64,000 nt of DNA from Agrobacterium tumefaciens str. B6 (GTDB lineage Bacteria; Pseudomonadota; Alphaproteobacteria; Rhizobiales; Rhizobiaceae), in assembly GCF_001541315.1 (NCBI RefSeq), contig NZ_LMVK01000002.1, positions 86,977 to 150,976 on the forward strand. Direction: 5' to 3'. Position numbers and translations under genes: made by a program. Below, piece by piece: positions 1 through 8,159 of this stretch; the stretch's first letter is position 1, and every line of letters starts with the position of its first letter. The notes beneath the pieces were generated by a model. It was not told the DNA's origin, made no database searches, and was given only the letters and a program-made list of their open reading frames with translations.

Positions 1-170
1 GCCGCTTCCGCCACCGGAACGATGCGGGGCTGCGATGATGTCGCGTGCTGTGAAACGGCATTGTTTTCGCGAATGATCCGGACCGTGGTTCCCGCCTGGC
101 TCACGGTCAATTCGGACACTCGCGAAGAGCCGACAAACTCGATCAGTTTCTTGATCTTTTCCAGATCCAT
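1..170 (-). CDS. Biotin carboxyl carrier protein, N-terminal part (AccB-like)
   Basis: The first 56 codons of a gene running off the left edge. The product starts MDLEKIKKLIEFVGSSRVSE and continues with a short beta-rich stretch ending near TTVRIIRE, which is the typical N-terminal region of AccB-type biotin carboxyl carrier proteins before their Pro/Ala linker. The family carries biotin on a C-terminal lysine and shuttles carboxyl groups between biotin carboxylase and a carboxyltransferase. That biotinyl domain lies outside the window, so neither the biotin site nor the cognate carboxylase can be seen. In related genomes extra AccB copies often sit beside 5-oxoprolinase or other urea-amidolyase-type genes; whether that holds here cannot be told. 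It is divergent from the EamA transporter gene at 365. Confidence 0.75.
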   Translation of the reverse strand, partial: MDLEKIKKLIEFVGSSRVSELTVSQAGTTVRIIRENNAVSQHATSSQPRIVPVAEA

Positions 171-364
171 ATTGGTTTCCAACGTCTTTTTTGTCCCCAC
201 GGCGGCGGGCAAGCGGAGCGGAATCCGCACCCTGTCCATCAGCAACAGCTACCATGGAGGCGGGATTGATGGGGTCAGACGAAGTTTCTATGGACACGGG
301 TTTGAGGTTTGATATCCCGCCGCCGCGTGGTGAAACGGTTCGAAGACGTCCGAAGGAACGAACC
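171..364. promoter_or_regulatory. Divergent intergenic region between accB-like gene and EamA transporter
   Basis: A 194-bp gap between two divergent genes, so it should hold promoters in both directions. I see no well-matched -35/-10 pair and no clear inverted repeat. A GAAGGAA Shine-Dalgarno-like element lies just before the ATG at 365. Confidence 0.4.
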
Positions 365-1291
365 ATGGATTCCCGCAAAGGCATTCTCCTCAAAATCTCT
401 GCAGCGCTCGCTCTTGTGCTGATGGGCGCCTGCATCAGCGGTCTCAGGGGTGAAATACCCATCGGGCAGGTCGTTTTTTTCAGGTCGGCGGTGGCCATGC
501 TACCGCTCTGTCTGTGGATGGCCGTGCAGGGAGGATTTCGGAAACAGGTGGCGACCAGCCACATTGGCGGGCATCTGGTGAGGAGTTTTTCCGGAACCGG
601 CGGCATGGTCTTCAGCTATCTGGCGCTGGCTTACATTCCGCTCGCTGATGCGACGGCCATCAGCTATGCCACGCCGCTTTTTACCGTCATTCTGGCGGTC
701 TTTCTTCTGAAGGAGGTCGTGAGGATTTATCGCTGGACGGCGGTGGTCTTCGGGCTGTGCGGCATCGTGCTTATCCTGTCGCCGCATTTTTCCTTCGATG
801 TTTCGGATGTCGCCTCCGGTTCGGGTGTCGCCATGCTCGGTGGTCTGTTCGGTCTGGCAGCGGCTTTTTTCTCTGCGATATCGATGATCCAGATCCGGCA
901 TCTGACGCAGACGGAAAATACCGGTGCGATCATTTTCTATTTCACACTGCTCACAACGGTCATCGGTTTTGCCAGTATCGGCATGGGCTGGACAATGCCG
1001 ACCGCGTGGCAATGGACCCTGCTGATCGGTACCGGTCTCATTGGCGGGATCGCGCAGATACTGGTGACGCTGAGCCTGCGTTATGCCGAGGCTTCACTGC
1101 TGGCGCCGTTCGATTACACGACGATGATCTGGGCGCTGCTGATCGGATATACCTTCATGGATCAGGTTCCGGCCCTGACGACCATTCTCGGCGCCTCGAT
1201 CGTGGTTGCCGCCGGCTTGTTCACGTTGTGGCGGGAAAGGCGGCTGCACAAAAAGCGCCTTACCGATGAGCTTACCTTATCGGCTCCCTGA
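365..1291 (+). CDS. DMT-superfamily transporter, EamA/RhaT family
   Basis: A 308-residue inner-membrane protein with about ten hydrophobic segments arranged as two EamA repeats of five helices each, the usual architecture and length of the 10-TMS DMT exporters. These move small metabolites such as amino acids or sugars; the substrate cannot be read from sequence. I start at the ATG at 365 (MDSRKGILLKISAAL), preceded by GAAGGAA and matching the start of its paralogue on the other strand, rather than at an upstream GC-rich extension. It shares long identical blocks with the facing gene (for example APFDYTTMIWA, YATPLFT/YTTPLFT and VRIYRW), and the two genes overlap by 20 bp tail to tail. Confidence 0.9.
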   Translation: MDSRKGILLKISAALALVLMGACISGLRGEIPIGQVVFFRSAVAMLPLCLWMAVQGGFRKQVATSHIGGHLVRSFSGTGGMVFSYLALAYIPLADATAISYATPLFTVILAVFLLKEVVRIYRWTAVVFGLCGIVLILSPHFSFDVSDVASGSGVAMLGGLFGLAAAFFSAISMIQIRHLTQTENTGAIIFYFTLLTTVIGFASIGMGWTMPTAWQWTLLIGTGLIGGIAQILVTLSLRYAEASLLAPFDYTTMIWALLIGYTFMDQVPALTTILGASIVVAAGLFTLWRERRLHKKRLTDELTLSAP

Positions 1292-2189
1292 CGGCCTGTT
1301 TCGTCAGCCGGTTTTCGCGCCACATGGCGAACAGCCCGGCGGCGATGACCGTCAAAGCGCCTATGATAGTCGCACCTGTCGGCACTTCGGCCATGAACAG
1401 ATAACCGAGGGCGATCGCCCAGATCATCGTCGTGTAATCGAACGGCGCCAGCAGGGAGGCCTGGGCATGGCGCAGGCTGAGCGTCATGGTGATCTGGCCG
1501 ATGCCGCCGGCAAGCCCGCCGCCGGCGAGCAGCAGAAACTGGTTGAAATCCGGCATCTTCCATCCAAATCCAAGCGTGGCGAAGCCGGCGACGACACCCG
1601 TCAGCGTATAGATGAGCACGATGCGCGACGGCTTTTCGATGCTGTTCAGGTGGCGGACGGCGATGGAGGAAAAGGCCGCGCAAAGCGCACCGGTCAGCGC
1701 CAGCGCCGTTCCGATCATCGCAACGCTGTCGATCTGGGTAGGGCCTGACACGGCGTCAAACACCGGGTTGGGTGAGAGCGTGATGAAGACGCCGATGAAG
1801 CCCGTCAGCACGGCGGACCAGCGATATATCCGCACTTTTTCGCGCAAAAGCAGCGCGGCCAGCATGATGGTGAAAAGCGGTGTCGTGTAGCTCAGCACCG
1901 TGACATTCACCAGCGGCAGATAGGCGAGCGCCAGAAAGCCGAAGAACATGCCGCCCAATCCAGCCGAGCTGCCCGCAAGCAGGCGGCCTATATTCTTGGC
2001 GGCCGGCACGGTTATCCGCTCGGATGAGGCGATGAACCAGAGACAGAGGGGAATGAGGGCAAAAAATCCCCGGCAGAAGACGACTTCGCCGACCGGGATC
2101 GCTCCGCCCAAACCCTTCACGCAGGCGGACATGACTGTGAATGCCAGCATGGCCACCAGCTTGAGCAAAATACCTGTCTTAGGATCCAT
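1272..2189 (-). CDS. DMT-superfamily transporter, EamA/RhaT family (paralogue)
   Basis: A 305-residue polytopic protein with two EamA repeats, clearly homologous over its whole length to the transporter at 365. Shared blocks include GILLK, the IPLCLW/LPLCLW segment and SLLAPFDYTTMIWA. The start is set at the ATG at 2189 (MDPKTGILLKL) by alignment to the paralogue; an upstream extension to 2258 is open but has no family support. The stop codon lies inside the 3' end of the convergent paralogue. Substrate unknown; small-metabolite efflux is the family expectation. Confidence 0.88.
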   Translation of the reverse strand: MDPKTGILLKLVAMLAFTVMSACVKGLGGAIPVGEVVFCRGFFALIPLCLWFIASSERITVPAAKNIGRLLAGSSAGLGGMFFGFLALAYLPLVNVTVLSYTTPLFTIMLAALLLREKVRIYRWSAVLTGFIGVFITLSPNPVFDAVSGPTQIDSVAMIGTALALTGALCAAFSSIAVRHLNSIEKPSRIVLIYTLTGVVAGFATLGFGWKMPDFNQFLLLAGGGLAGGIGQITMTLSLRHAQASLLAPFDYTTMIWAIALGYLFMAEVPTGATIIGALTVIAAGLFAMWRENRLTKQAVREPIR

Positions 2190-2398
2190 CCCGCTCCCCA
2201 TCGCAGCAAAGACCGTGTCATGGGGAAGAGGCGGAGAATAGCCATGGTTGCTGGCCATAAGAATCTTGTCTTACCCCATCATGCGCAGCTTGCCCCTTTG
2301 AAAAGCGGTGGAACCACTCGATGGTGCTTTTGCCCTAGGCTCCGGCGGCGATTTGGTGTCATGATCGCATCTCGAACCGGTGGGAGGTTTAAGCCGAC
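2190..2398. promoter_or_regulatory. Divergent intergenic region between EamA transporter and LysR regulator
   Basis: A 209-bp gap between the divergent transporter (start 2189) and the LysR-type gene (start 2399). LysR proteins commonly bind such shared promoter regions and may control the divergent gene. I could not pick a convincing T-N11-A palindrome by eye. Confidence 0.35.
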
Positions 2399-3286
2399 AT
2401 GTTGGATTTGCGCAGGCTGCGATATCTGGTCGCGATTGCTGATTGCGGCTCCATGTCGGCGGCGGCGCGGCAATTGGGGATCGCCCAGCCGGCGCTCAGT
2501 CACCACATCACGGAACTGGAGCGGTTGGTGGGTTTCCCCGTGCTGCACAGGCTGGCGCGCGGCGTGAAGGCGACGGAGAAGGGTGAAATACTCCTTATTC
2601 ATGCCCGGGAGATTACCGAGAAGGTCCGGCAGGCGGAGGCGGAAATCCGGGCCATGGCCTATCTGGATGAGCGGGTGATCCGGCTGAGCCTTATTCCTTC
2701 CTGGGCCACGGCCTTTGCACCGAACATCATCAGTGAGGTTGCCGCTTCTATGCCAAAGGTTTCGCTGCGGCTGATAGAGGCGCGCAATGACGAATCTCTG
2801 CGCCTCATTCGTCTCGGCAAGGTGGATATGGCTGTCGCGCTGGTCGGCGCGGAGGACAAGGCCGATGATCTTATCATCAAGGAGAGCCTTTTTGCGGTGT
2901 CTTCCCGACCCATCGGTCGGTCGATGCCGCTCGAGGCTGTGGCGGGGCTCAACCTTATCCTGCCGCCGAAGGACAACCCGCTGCGCGTATCGATCGACGA
3001 GGCCGCCGCCCGCGCCGGCATCACGCTGAACGTGACCACGGAGATCGACGGGCAGGATACAATCAAACGCGCCGTCAGCGCCGGTATTGGCGCGACGATT
3101 CTGTCATGGAATTCGGTGCAGCAGGAACAGGAGGCCGGTCAGCTTCAGGCCGCTCATATTACCGATCCCGTCATTTATCGCTCCATCCATTTGCTGAGGA
3201 ACAGGGAGGTGGACGAGCGGACGTTCAGGCTGTTCCGAGACCTGTTGCGGGCCGTCGCAAGACGCGAGTCGGCATTCAACCCATAA
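2399..3286 (+). CDS. LysR-family transcriptional regulator
   Basis: A 295-residue protein with the standard LysR layout. The N-terminal winged helix-turn-helix covers about residues 1-60 (MLDLRRLRYLVAIADCGSMS, then AAARQLGIAQPALSHHITELE), and the periplasmic-binding-like effector domain runs from about residue 90 to the end. It lies 94 bp upstream of, and in the same direction as, the tripartite tricarboxylate transporter operon, and is divergent from the EamA gene. By context it most likely senses the transported carboxylate and controls the operon downstream, itself, or the divergent transporter. The ATG follows GGGAGG at a normal distance. Confidence 0.92.
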   Translation: MLDLRRLRYLVAIADCGSMSAAARQLGIAQPALSHHITELERLVGFPVLHRLARGVKATEKGEILLIHAREITEKVRQAEAEIRAMAYLDERVIRLSLIPSWATAFAPNIISEVAASMPKVSLRLIEARNDESLRLIRLGKVDMAVALVGAEDKADDLIIKESLFAVSSRPIGRSMPLEAVAGLNLILPPKDNPLRVSIDEAAARAGITLNVTTEIDGQDTIKRAVSAGIGATILSWNSVQQEQEAGQLQAAHITDPVIYRSIHLLRNREVDERTFRLFRDLLRAVARRESAFNP

Positions 3287-3345
3287 ACGATTTGTATGGG
3301 TAAGTTGAAAACTCGGTATTTGTATTGTTGATGGCTTCTTCCTAG

Positions 3346-3373
3346 CCTCCCCGGTGAAAGTATATCGGGGAGG
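3346..3373 (+). promoter_or_regulatory. Stem-loop that can mask the tctC ribosome binding site
   Basis: Perfect 8-bp inverted repeat: CCTCCCCG at 3346-3353 and CGGGGAGG at 3366-3373, with a 12-nt loop. The right arm is the Shine-Dalgarno sequence of the tctC start codon at 3381. If it folds in mRNA it would hide the ribosome binding site of the first gene of the operon. The structure is read directly from sequence; a regulatory role is inference. Confidence 0.5.
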
Positions 3374-3380
3374 AAAAGAT

Positions 3381-4334
3381 ATGCGTTTGAAGACATCTCT
3401 GTTCGGCATGCTGGCGGCTGCGGGAGTTCTGGCTGCCGGAGGGGCGGCGGCGGAATATCCGGAGCGGCCGGTGACGCTCGTCATCGGTTATCCGGCCGGC
3501 GGCGGCACCGATATACAGTCGCGGGCGCTGGTGCCCTATCTCGAAAAATATCTCGGCACATCGGTCGTGGTGGAAAACCGCGAAGGTGCTGGCGGGCTGA
3601 TCGGCGCGACCTATATCGCCAATGCGAAACCTGACGGATACACGATCGGGGCGTTGAATTTCCCCTCCATGTATTCGCCGATCGTGCAGGGCAATGCCAG
3701 CTATAAGCAGGACGCCTTCACGCCGCTCGCCAACCAGATCGGCGGCGATCTGGCGTTGACGGTCAACAAGGTATCGCCGATCAAGACAGCCAAGGAATTC
3801 GTTGAAGCGGCCAAGGCGAACCCGGTCGTCGTTGGCGTGACGGGTATCGGTCATCCAAGCCAGATCACCGCCCTGCTGTTCGAGGAAGCGGCGGGCGTGA
3901 AGCTCAATTTCGTCCCCTTTAATGGGGGCGGACCGGCACGGCTCGCCATGCTCGGTAACCACGTCACACTCGGTTTCATGAACTTGAACGAGGTTTTTGC
4001 AGACAATCGTTCGGGTGCACTTCGTGTTCTGGCGACATCAGGCACTGAGCGTTCGCCGCTCTCGCCAGATGTGCCGACCTTCAAGGAAGCCGGTTACGAC
4101 GTTCAGTTCAGCCTTCTTGCAGGTTTTGGTGCACCGAAAGGCCTGCCGGCGGATGTCGAGGCCAAGCTGGTCGATGCATTCCAGAAGGCGCTGAAGGACC
4201 CGGATTATCTTGCCGAGGCCAAAAAGCGCGAACTGACCATGCTGCCGCTGACCCAGGCGGAATTTGCCGAGGCACTCAAGAAGGGCAACGCCAATCTGGC
4301 CGAGCTCTGGAAAAGCAAGCCCTGGACGAAATAA
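3381..4334 (+). CDS. tctC: Tripartite tricarboxylate transporter substrate-binding protein (TctC/Bug family)
   Basis: A 317-residue periplasmic solute-binding protein. A signal peptide spans about residues 1-24, with likely cleavage after GGAAA before EYPERP. The mature protein opens with the family hallmark YPERPVTLVIGYPAGGGTD, the first ligand loop of Bug/TctC proteins. It should capture a carboxylate in the periplasm and deliver it to TctA/TctB. I choose the ATG at 3381 because GGGGAGGA lies 7 bases upstream and the signal peptide then starts MRLK; the open frame from 3354 is a non-coding extension. It is first in an operon with an RraA-like aldolase placed between it and tctB. Confidence 0.93.
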   Translation: MRLKTSLFGMLAAAGVLAAGGAAAEYPERPVTLVIGYPAGGGTDIQSRALVPYLEKYLGTSVVVENREGAGGLIGATYIANAKPDGYTIGALNFPSMYSPIVQGNASYKQDAFTPLANQIGGDLALTVNKVSPIKTAKEFVEAAKANPVVVGVTGIGHPSQITALLFEEAAGVKLNFVPFNGGGPARLAMLGNHVTLGFMNLNEVFADNRSGALRVLATSGTERSPLSPDVPTFKEAGYDVQFSLLAGFGAPKGLPADVEAKLVDAFQKALKDPDYLAEAKKRELTMLPLTQAEFAEALKKGNANLAELWKSKPWTK

Positions 4335-4367
4335 GCGGCGCTTCTCTCACCACTAACCGAAATGACG

Positions 4368-4392
4368 CTTGGGCCTGTGCGTGGCCCGGGCA
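4368..4392 (+). other. Stem-loop after tctC
   Basis: GCTTGGGCC (4368-4376) pairs with GGCCCGGGC (4384-4392) as a 9-bp stem with two G-U pairs and a 7-nt loop. It lies between tctC and the RraA-like gene with no T-run, so it is more likely an mRNA 3'-end stabiliser or processing site for the highly expressed binding protein than a terminator. Confidence 0.5.
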
Positions 4393-4420
4393 TGACCCAC
4401 TGTTGAAAGGAATCCGGCCA

Positions 4421-5089
4421 ATGGCCCATGTCATCCGCAATTTCCAGCGCCCCTCAAGGGCTGATATTGAGGCGATCAGCAAATTCAGCCCCGCAACCAT
4501 TCACGAGGCGCAGGGCAAGCTTGGCGCTCTCGATTATCGCATCAAGCCGATCAAGCCCGGCCTGAAAATCTGCGGCCCGGCAATCACGGCAAAATGCCAT
4601 ATCGGCGATAATCTGATGATTTTCGAAGCCATTAATCTCGCAAAGCCCGGCGACGTGCTGGTCATCGATGGCGGTGACAATCCAAATCAGGGCGGCTTTG
4701 GCGATGTGCTGGCCGCCGCCTGTATCGGCAAGGGCATTGTCGGCTTCGTGGTCAGCGCCGCGGTGCGTGACGGCAAGGGGCTGCGCGAAATCGGTTTTCC
4801 GGTTTTCTCGCTCGGGCTTTGCATGAAGGGCACGTCCAAGGACACGCTCGGCACCATCAACCATCCGGTCGTGGTGGGCGGTGAACTGATCAGCCCCGGC
4901 GATATCGTCTGCGGCGACGATGACGGCGTTGTCGTCGTGCGTGAGAAGGATATCGCGAAACTCGTCAAGGCCTGCCAGGAGCGCGACGACCACGAGAACC
5001 ACATGATGGAACTGCACCGTCAGGGCAAGATGGATATCGAGGATCGTTACGACATGATGCGCTCGAAGGGGTGCGTCTGGGCGGATTGA
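4421..5089 (+). CDS. RraA-like aldolase family protein (HMG/CHA aldolase type)
   Basis: A 222-residue protein of the RraA / 4-hydroxy-4-methyl-2-oxoglutarate aldolase fold. Family members use a divalent metal to cleave 4-hydroxy-2-oxo-dicarboxylates to pyruvate plus another oxo acid, or decarboxylate oxaloacetate. The glycine/aspartate-rich loop GGFGDVLAAACIGKG and the Arg-Asp pair in AAVRD, which bind substrate and metal in characterised aldolases, are present, arguing for catalysis rather than the RNase E inhibitor role of E. coli RraA. The protein is some 60 residues longer than E. coli RraA at its C-terminus. A weak GAAAGGA precedes the ATG at 4421. Its place inside the transporter operon suggests it acts on the imported carboxylate. 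Confidence 0.88.
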   Translation: MAHVIRNFQRPSRADIEAISKFSPATIHEAQGKLGALDYRIKPIKPGLKICGPAITAKCHIGDNLMIFEAINLAKPGDVLVIDGGDNPNQGGFGDVLAAACIGKGIVGFVVSAAVRDGKGLREIGFPVFSLGLCMKGTSKDTLGTINHPVVVGGELISPGDIVCGDDDGVVVVREKDIAKLVKACQERDDHENHMMELHRQGKMDIEDRYDMMRSKGCVWAD

Positions 5090-5107
5090 GCCGGATATTC
5101 GATATTT

Positions 5108-5139
5108 GGATACGCCGTGTCGGGAGGCACGGCGTATTC
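5108..5139 (+). other. Stem-loop between RraA-like gene and tctB
   Basis: ATACGCCGTG (5110-5119) and CACGGCGTAT (5128-5137) form a perfect 10-bp stem with an 8-nt loop, extended by a G-U and a G-C pair to 5108/5139. No T-run follows and tctB starts 24 bp later, so it probably adjusts mRNA stability or read-through within the operon. Confidence 0.5.
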
Positions 5140-5162
5140 CTCAATGAGGAGGGGAGAAAAAC

Positions 5163-5621
5163 ATGGCCGAACACAAAAATAGCTCGAAACTGACGGCGAA
5201 TATTCTGTCCGGGGTCTTCTTTCTGGTGGCCGCCGCCGGGCTTTATTACGGCGCGCGGCCGCTGAGCATGGGCACCAATTTCCAGCCCGGGCCGGGCTAC
5301 ATGCCAACGGTCATCGCGGCATTGATGTTCGCGCTCGGTATCGCACTGCTCTTGCAGGATCTGTTGGGAAAGACACCGTCCGAAGCCTGGGTGACCCCGA
5401 AGATGCGTCCGTTTCTGGCAGTGGCCGGCATTGCCGGTTTTGCGCTGCTGATCGAGCCATTGGGCTTCATCGCCGCCGCTTTTGTGCTGATCCTGCTCGC
5501 CTGCATCGCCTATGGCAGAATCCGGCCGGTTGAGGTGCTGCTGCTTTCCGCGGTGCTCATCCTCGCCTGCATCCTCATTTTCGTCGTCGGCCTCGGACAG
5601 AGGATACCCCTGCTGCCATGA
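5163..5621 (+). CDS. tctB: Tripartite tricarboxylate transporter small membrane subunit TctB
   Basis: A 152-residue integral membrane protein with about four hydrophobic helices, matching the size and layout of TctB, the poorly conserved small subunit that partners TctA. The family-typical region GTNFQPGPGYMPTVIAALMF follows the first helix. The ATG at 5163 has an excellent GAGGAGGGGAG ribosome binding site. Its stop overlaps the tctA start (ATGA at 5618), implying translational coupling. Confidence 0.92.
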   Translation: MAEHKNSSKLTANILSGVFFLVAAAGLYYGARPLSMGTNFQPGPGYMPTVIAALMFALGIALLLQDLLGKTPSEAWVTPKMRPFLAVAGIAGFALLIEPLGFIAAAFVLILLACIAYGRIRPVEVLLLSAVLILACILIFVVGLGQRIPLLP

Positions 5622-7129
5622 CCGATCTTCTTGCCAATATCGCCCTCGGTTTCGGTGTTGCTGTCACGCCGGTCAACCTTTTCTATTGCCTGCTGGGTGT
5701 CACACTCGGCACGATGATCGGCATCCTGCCGGGCATCGGCCCTTCCGCGACCGTCGCGCTGCTTTTGCCCATCACCTATACGATGCCGGACACGGCGGCG
5801 TTGATCATGCTTGCGGGCATTTTCTATGGTGCACAATATGGCGGTTCGACTACGGCGATCCTCGTCAATCTGCCGGGCGAATCCTCATCCGTCGTCACCT
5901 GCATCGATGGTTATGCCATGGCCCGGCAGGGCAGGGCGGGGGTGGCGCTGGCCACTGCGGCGCTCGGGTCGTTTTTTGCCGGCACGGTGGCGACCATTCT
6001 GATCGTCGTGGTCGCAAAGCCACTCTCCGCCATTGCGCTTGCCTTCGGGCCGGCTGACTATTTCAGTCTGGTGATCTTCGGGCTTCTGTTTGCCGTGTTC
6101 CTGTCCAGCGGATCGCCGGTCAAGGCGATCGGCATGGTCGCCTTCGGCATTGCACTGAGCCTCGTCGGCATCGATCCGACATCGGGTGAGCAGCGTTTCA
6201 CCTTCGGCATGGCGGAACTGTTCGACGGCATCGATTTCGTCGTGCTGGCCATCGGGCTGCTAGGTGTCAGCGAAATCCTTTTTAACCTGCAGCAGGGTGT
6301 GGAGCGTGATGCAGGAACGACAAAGACCGGATCGCTGATGCCGACCCGACAGGATTTCAAACAGGCATTTCCGGCCGTCCTGCGCGGCACGGCGCTCGGC
6401 TCCTTCCTCGGCGTATTGCCCGGCGGCGGTGCGATCATGAGTTCTTTCGCCAGCTACGCGCTGGAGCGCAAGATCGCCAAGGATCCATCCCGGTTCGGCA
6501 AGGGTGCGATCGAAGGGCTGGCGGGGCCGGAAAGCGCCAATAATGCCGGCGCGCAGACCTCTTTCATTCCGCTCCTGACGCTTGGCATTCCCGCCAACGG
6601 CCTGATGGCGCTGATGGTCGGGGCGATGATGATCCAGGGCATCACCCCGGGACCGGAGGTCATGCAGTCGCGGCCCGATCTCTTCTGGGGGCTGATCGCC
6701 AGCATGTGGGTGGGCAATCTGCTGCTCCTGGTCCTGAACCTGCCGCTGATCGGCATCTGGGTTCGGCTTCTCGGCATTCCATACCGCTTCTTGTGCCCCG
6801 CCATTCTGATGTTCTGCGCCATCGGGGCCTATGGGCTTTCCTACAGCGTTGTGGACGTTCTGTTCTGCGCGGTCTTCGGCATCGTCGGCTTCTTTCTGCG
6901 CAAGATCGGCTGCGAGCCGGCGCCTCTGGTTTTGGGCTTCGTTCTCGGTCCGCTTCTGGAACAGAACATGCGCCTCGGGCTGCTGATTTCGCAGGGCAGT
7001 TTCTCAACATTCGTCACCCATCCGATCAGCGCCACGCTGCTCGCTTTGTCCGGCATGGTCGTCATCATGATGGCGATGCCGGCGATCATGCGCCGCCGCG
7101 AGGTCGTGTTTCAGGGTGATGACGATTGA
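5618..7129 (+). CDS. tctA: Tripartite tricarboxylate transporter large permease TctA
   Basis: A 503-residue polytopic inner-membrane protein of the usual TctA length with about eleven to twelve hydrophobic segments. Conserved TctA blocks are visible: GTMIGILPGIGPSATVALLL near the N-terminus, AGIFYGAQYGGSTTAIL, and the second-half repeat PGGGAIMSSFASYALE with TLGIPANGLMALMVGAM. It forms the secondary-transport channel that takes substrate from TctC, driven by an ion gradient. The start codon overlaps the tctB stop. Confidence 0.95.
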   Translation: MTDLLANIALGFGVAVTPVNLFYCLLGVTLGTMIGILPGIGPSATVALLLPITYTMPDTAALIMLAGIFYGAQYGGSTTAILVNLPGESSSVVTCIDGYAMARQGRAGVALATAALGSFFAGTVATILIVVVAKPLSAIALAFGPADYFSLVIFGLLFAVFLSSGSPVKAIGMVAFGIALSLVGIDPTSGEQRFTFGMAELFDGIDFVVLAIGLLGVSEILFNLQQGVERDAGTTKTGSLMPTRQDFKQAFPAVLRGTALGSFLGVLPGGGAIMSSFASYALERKIAKDPSRFGKGAIEGLAGPESANNAGAQTSFIPLLTLGIPANGLMALMVGAMMIQGITPGPEVMQSRPDLFWGLIASMWVGNLLLLVLNLPLIGIWVRLLGIPYRFLCPAILMFCAIGAYGLSYSVVDVLFCAVFGIVGFFLRKIGCEPAPLVLGFVLGPLLEQNMRLGLLISQGSFSTFVTHPISATLLALSGMVVIMMAMPAIMRRREVVFQGDDD

Positions 7130-7172
7130 CAATCAATCGAGCCGGTCTCACCGGCCAAGCAAAGGTGAAATA

Positions 7173-8159
7173 ATGCATATTCTGATAATCGGCGCGGCCG
7201 GAATGATCGGCCGCAAATTGACACAACGTCTCGCTTCCGACGGAACGCTTGATGGTGCGAAGATTACCGAAATGACGCTGACGGATGTTTTCGAACCGGC
7301 CGCGCCGAAAGGCTTCGGCGGTGCACTGACCATCGAGCGCAGTGATCTGTCGAATGCCGGCGTGGCCGAAAAGCTGATCGCAAAACGGCCGGATGTGATC
7401 TTCAACCTCGCCGCCGTGGTTTCGGGCGAGGCGGAAGCGGATTTCGAGAAAGGTTATCGCATCAATCTCGATGGCGGGCGCTCGCTGTTCGAAGCCATTC
7501 GTCTGGAGCACGAAAAGGACGGATATCGGCCGCGCATGGTCTTCTGCTCATCGCTTGCCGTGTTCGGTTCGCCATTCCCCAAGGTGATCGGCGACGAGTT
7601 CCTGACGGCGCCATTGACCAGCTATGGCACGCAGAAGGCGATCGTGGAGCTGTTGCTTTCGGACTATAGTCGCCGCGGTTTCTTTGATGGCGTCAGCATC
7701 CGTCTCCCCACCATCTGCATCCGCCCCGGCAAACCGAATGCGGCCGCCTCCGGCTTCTTCTCCAATATCCTGCGCGAACCGCTGGTGGGTCAGGAAGCGG
7801 TGCTGCCAGTTGCCGATACCGTGCGTCACTGGTTCGCCAGCCCGCGCTCGGCGGTCGCCTTCCTGCTGCGCGCCGCGACGGTGGATCTCTCCGGGCTTGG
7901 CGTTCGCCGCAATCTCATCATGCCGGGGCTGTCGGCCACGGTTGCGGATGAAATCGAGGCGCTGCGCGCCTTTGCCGGGCAAAAGGCTGTAGCGCTTATC
8001 AAACGCGTTCCCGACGAGCGGATCATCCGGATCGTCGACGGCTGGGCCGAGGATTACGATCCGCAACTAGCGCTGTCGCTCGGCTTCAGGGCGGAAACCT
8101 CCTTTGCCGAAATCATTCAAGCGCATGTGGAAGATGAGCTGGAGGGGAAAGCAGCATGA
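7173..8159 (+). CDS. denD: NAD-dependent epimerase/dehydratase, D-erythronate dehydrogenase (DenD) type
   Basis: A 328-residue extended short-chain dehydrogenase. The N-terminal Rossmann motif GAAGMIG sits at residues 8-14 ([16 protein letters not shown]), followed by the [17 protein letters not shown] region, the catalytic serine in FCSSLAVFG, and Tyr-x3-Lys in SYGTQK. These features and the length fit the DenD group, which oxidises D-erythronate to 2-oxo-tetronate, but the exact substrate is not proven. The start at 7173 is preferred over 7116 because only the shorter form starts directly at the Rossmann strand and has AAAGGTGA upstream. It ends in an ATGA overlap with the next SDR gene. 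The OtnI/OtnK/OtnC partners of the tetronate pathway are not in this operon. Confidence 0.8.
   Translation: MHILIIGAAGMIGRKLTQRLASDGTLDGAKITEMTLTDVFEPAAPKGFGGALTIERSDLSNAGVAEKLIAKRPDVIFNLAAVVSGEAEADFEKGYRINLDGGRSLFEAIRLEHEKDGYRPRMVFCSSLAVFGSPFPKVIGDEFLTAPLTSYGTQKAIVELLLSDYSRRGFFDGVSIRLPTICIRPGKPNAAASGFFSNILREPLVGQEAVLPVADTVRHWFASPRSAVAFLLRAATVDLSGLGVRRNLIMPGLSATVADEIEALRAFAGQKAVALIKRVPDERIIRIVDGWAEDYDPQLALSLGFRAETSFAEIIQAHVEDELEGKAA

Noticed and set aside
4421..5089. Reading the RraA-like proteins as RNase E inhibitors
   Set aside because: Both copies keep the aldolase Gly/Asp loop and Arg-Asp pair, are longer than E. coli RraA and sit inside transporter operons.
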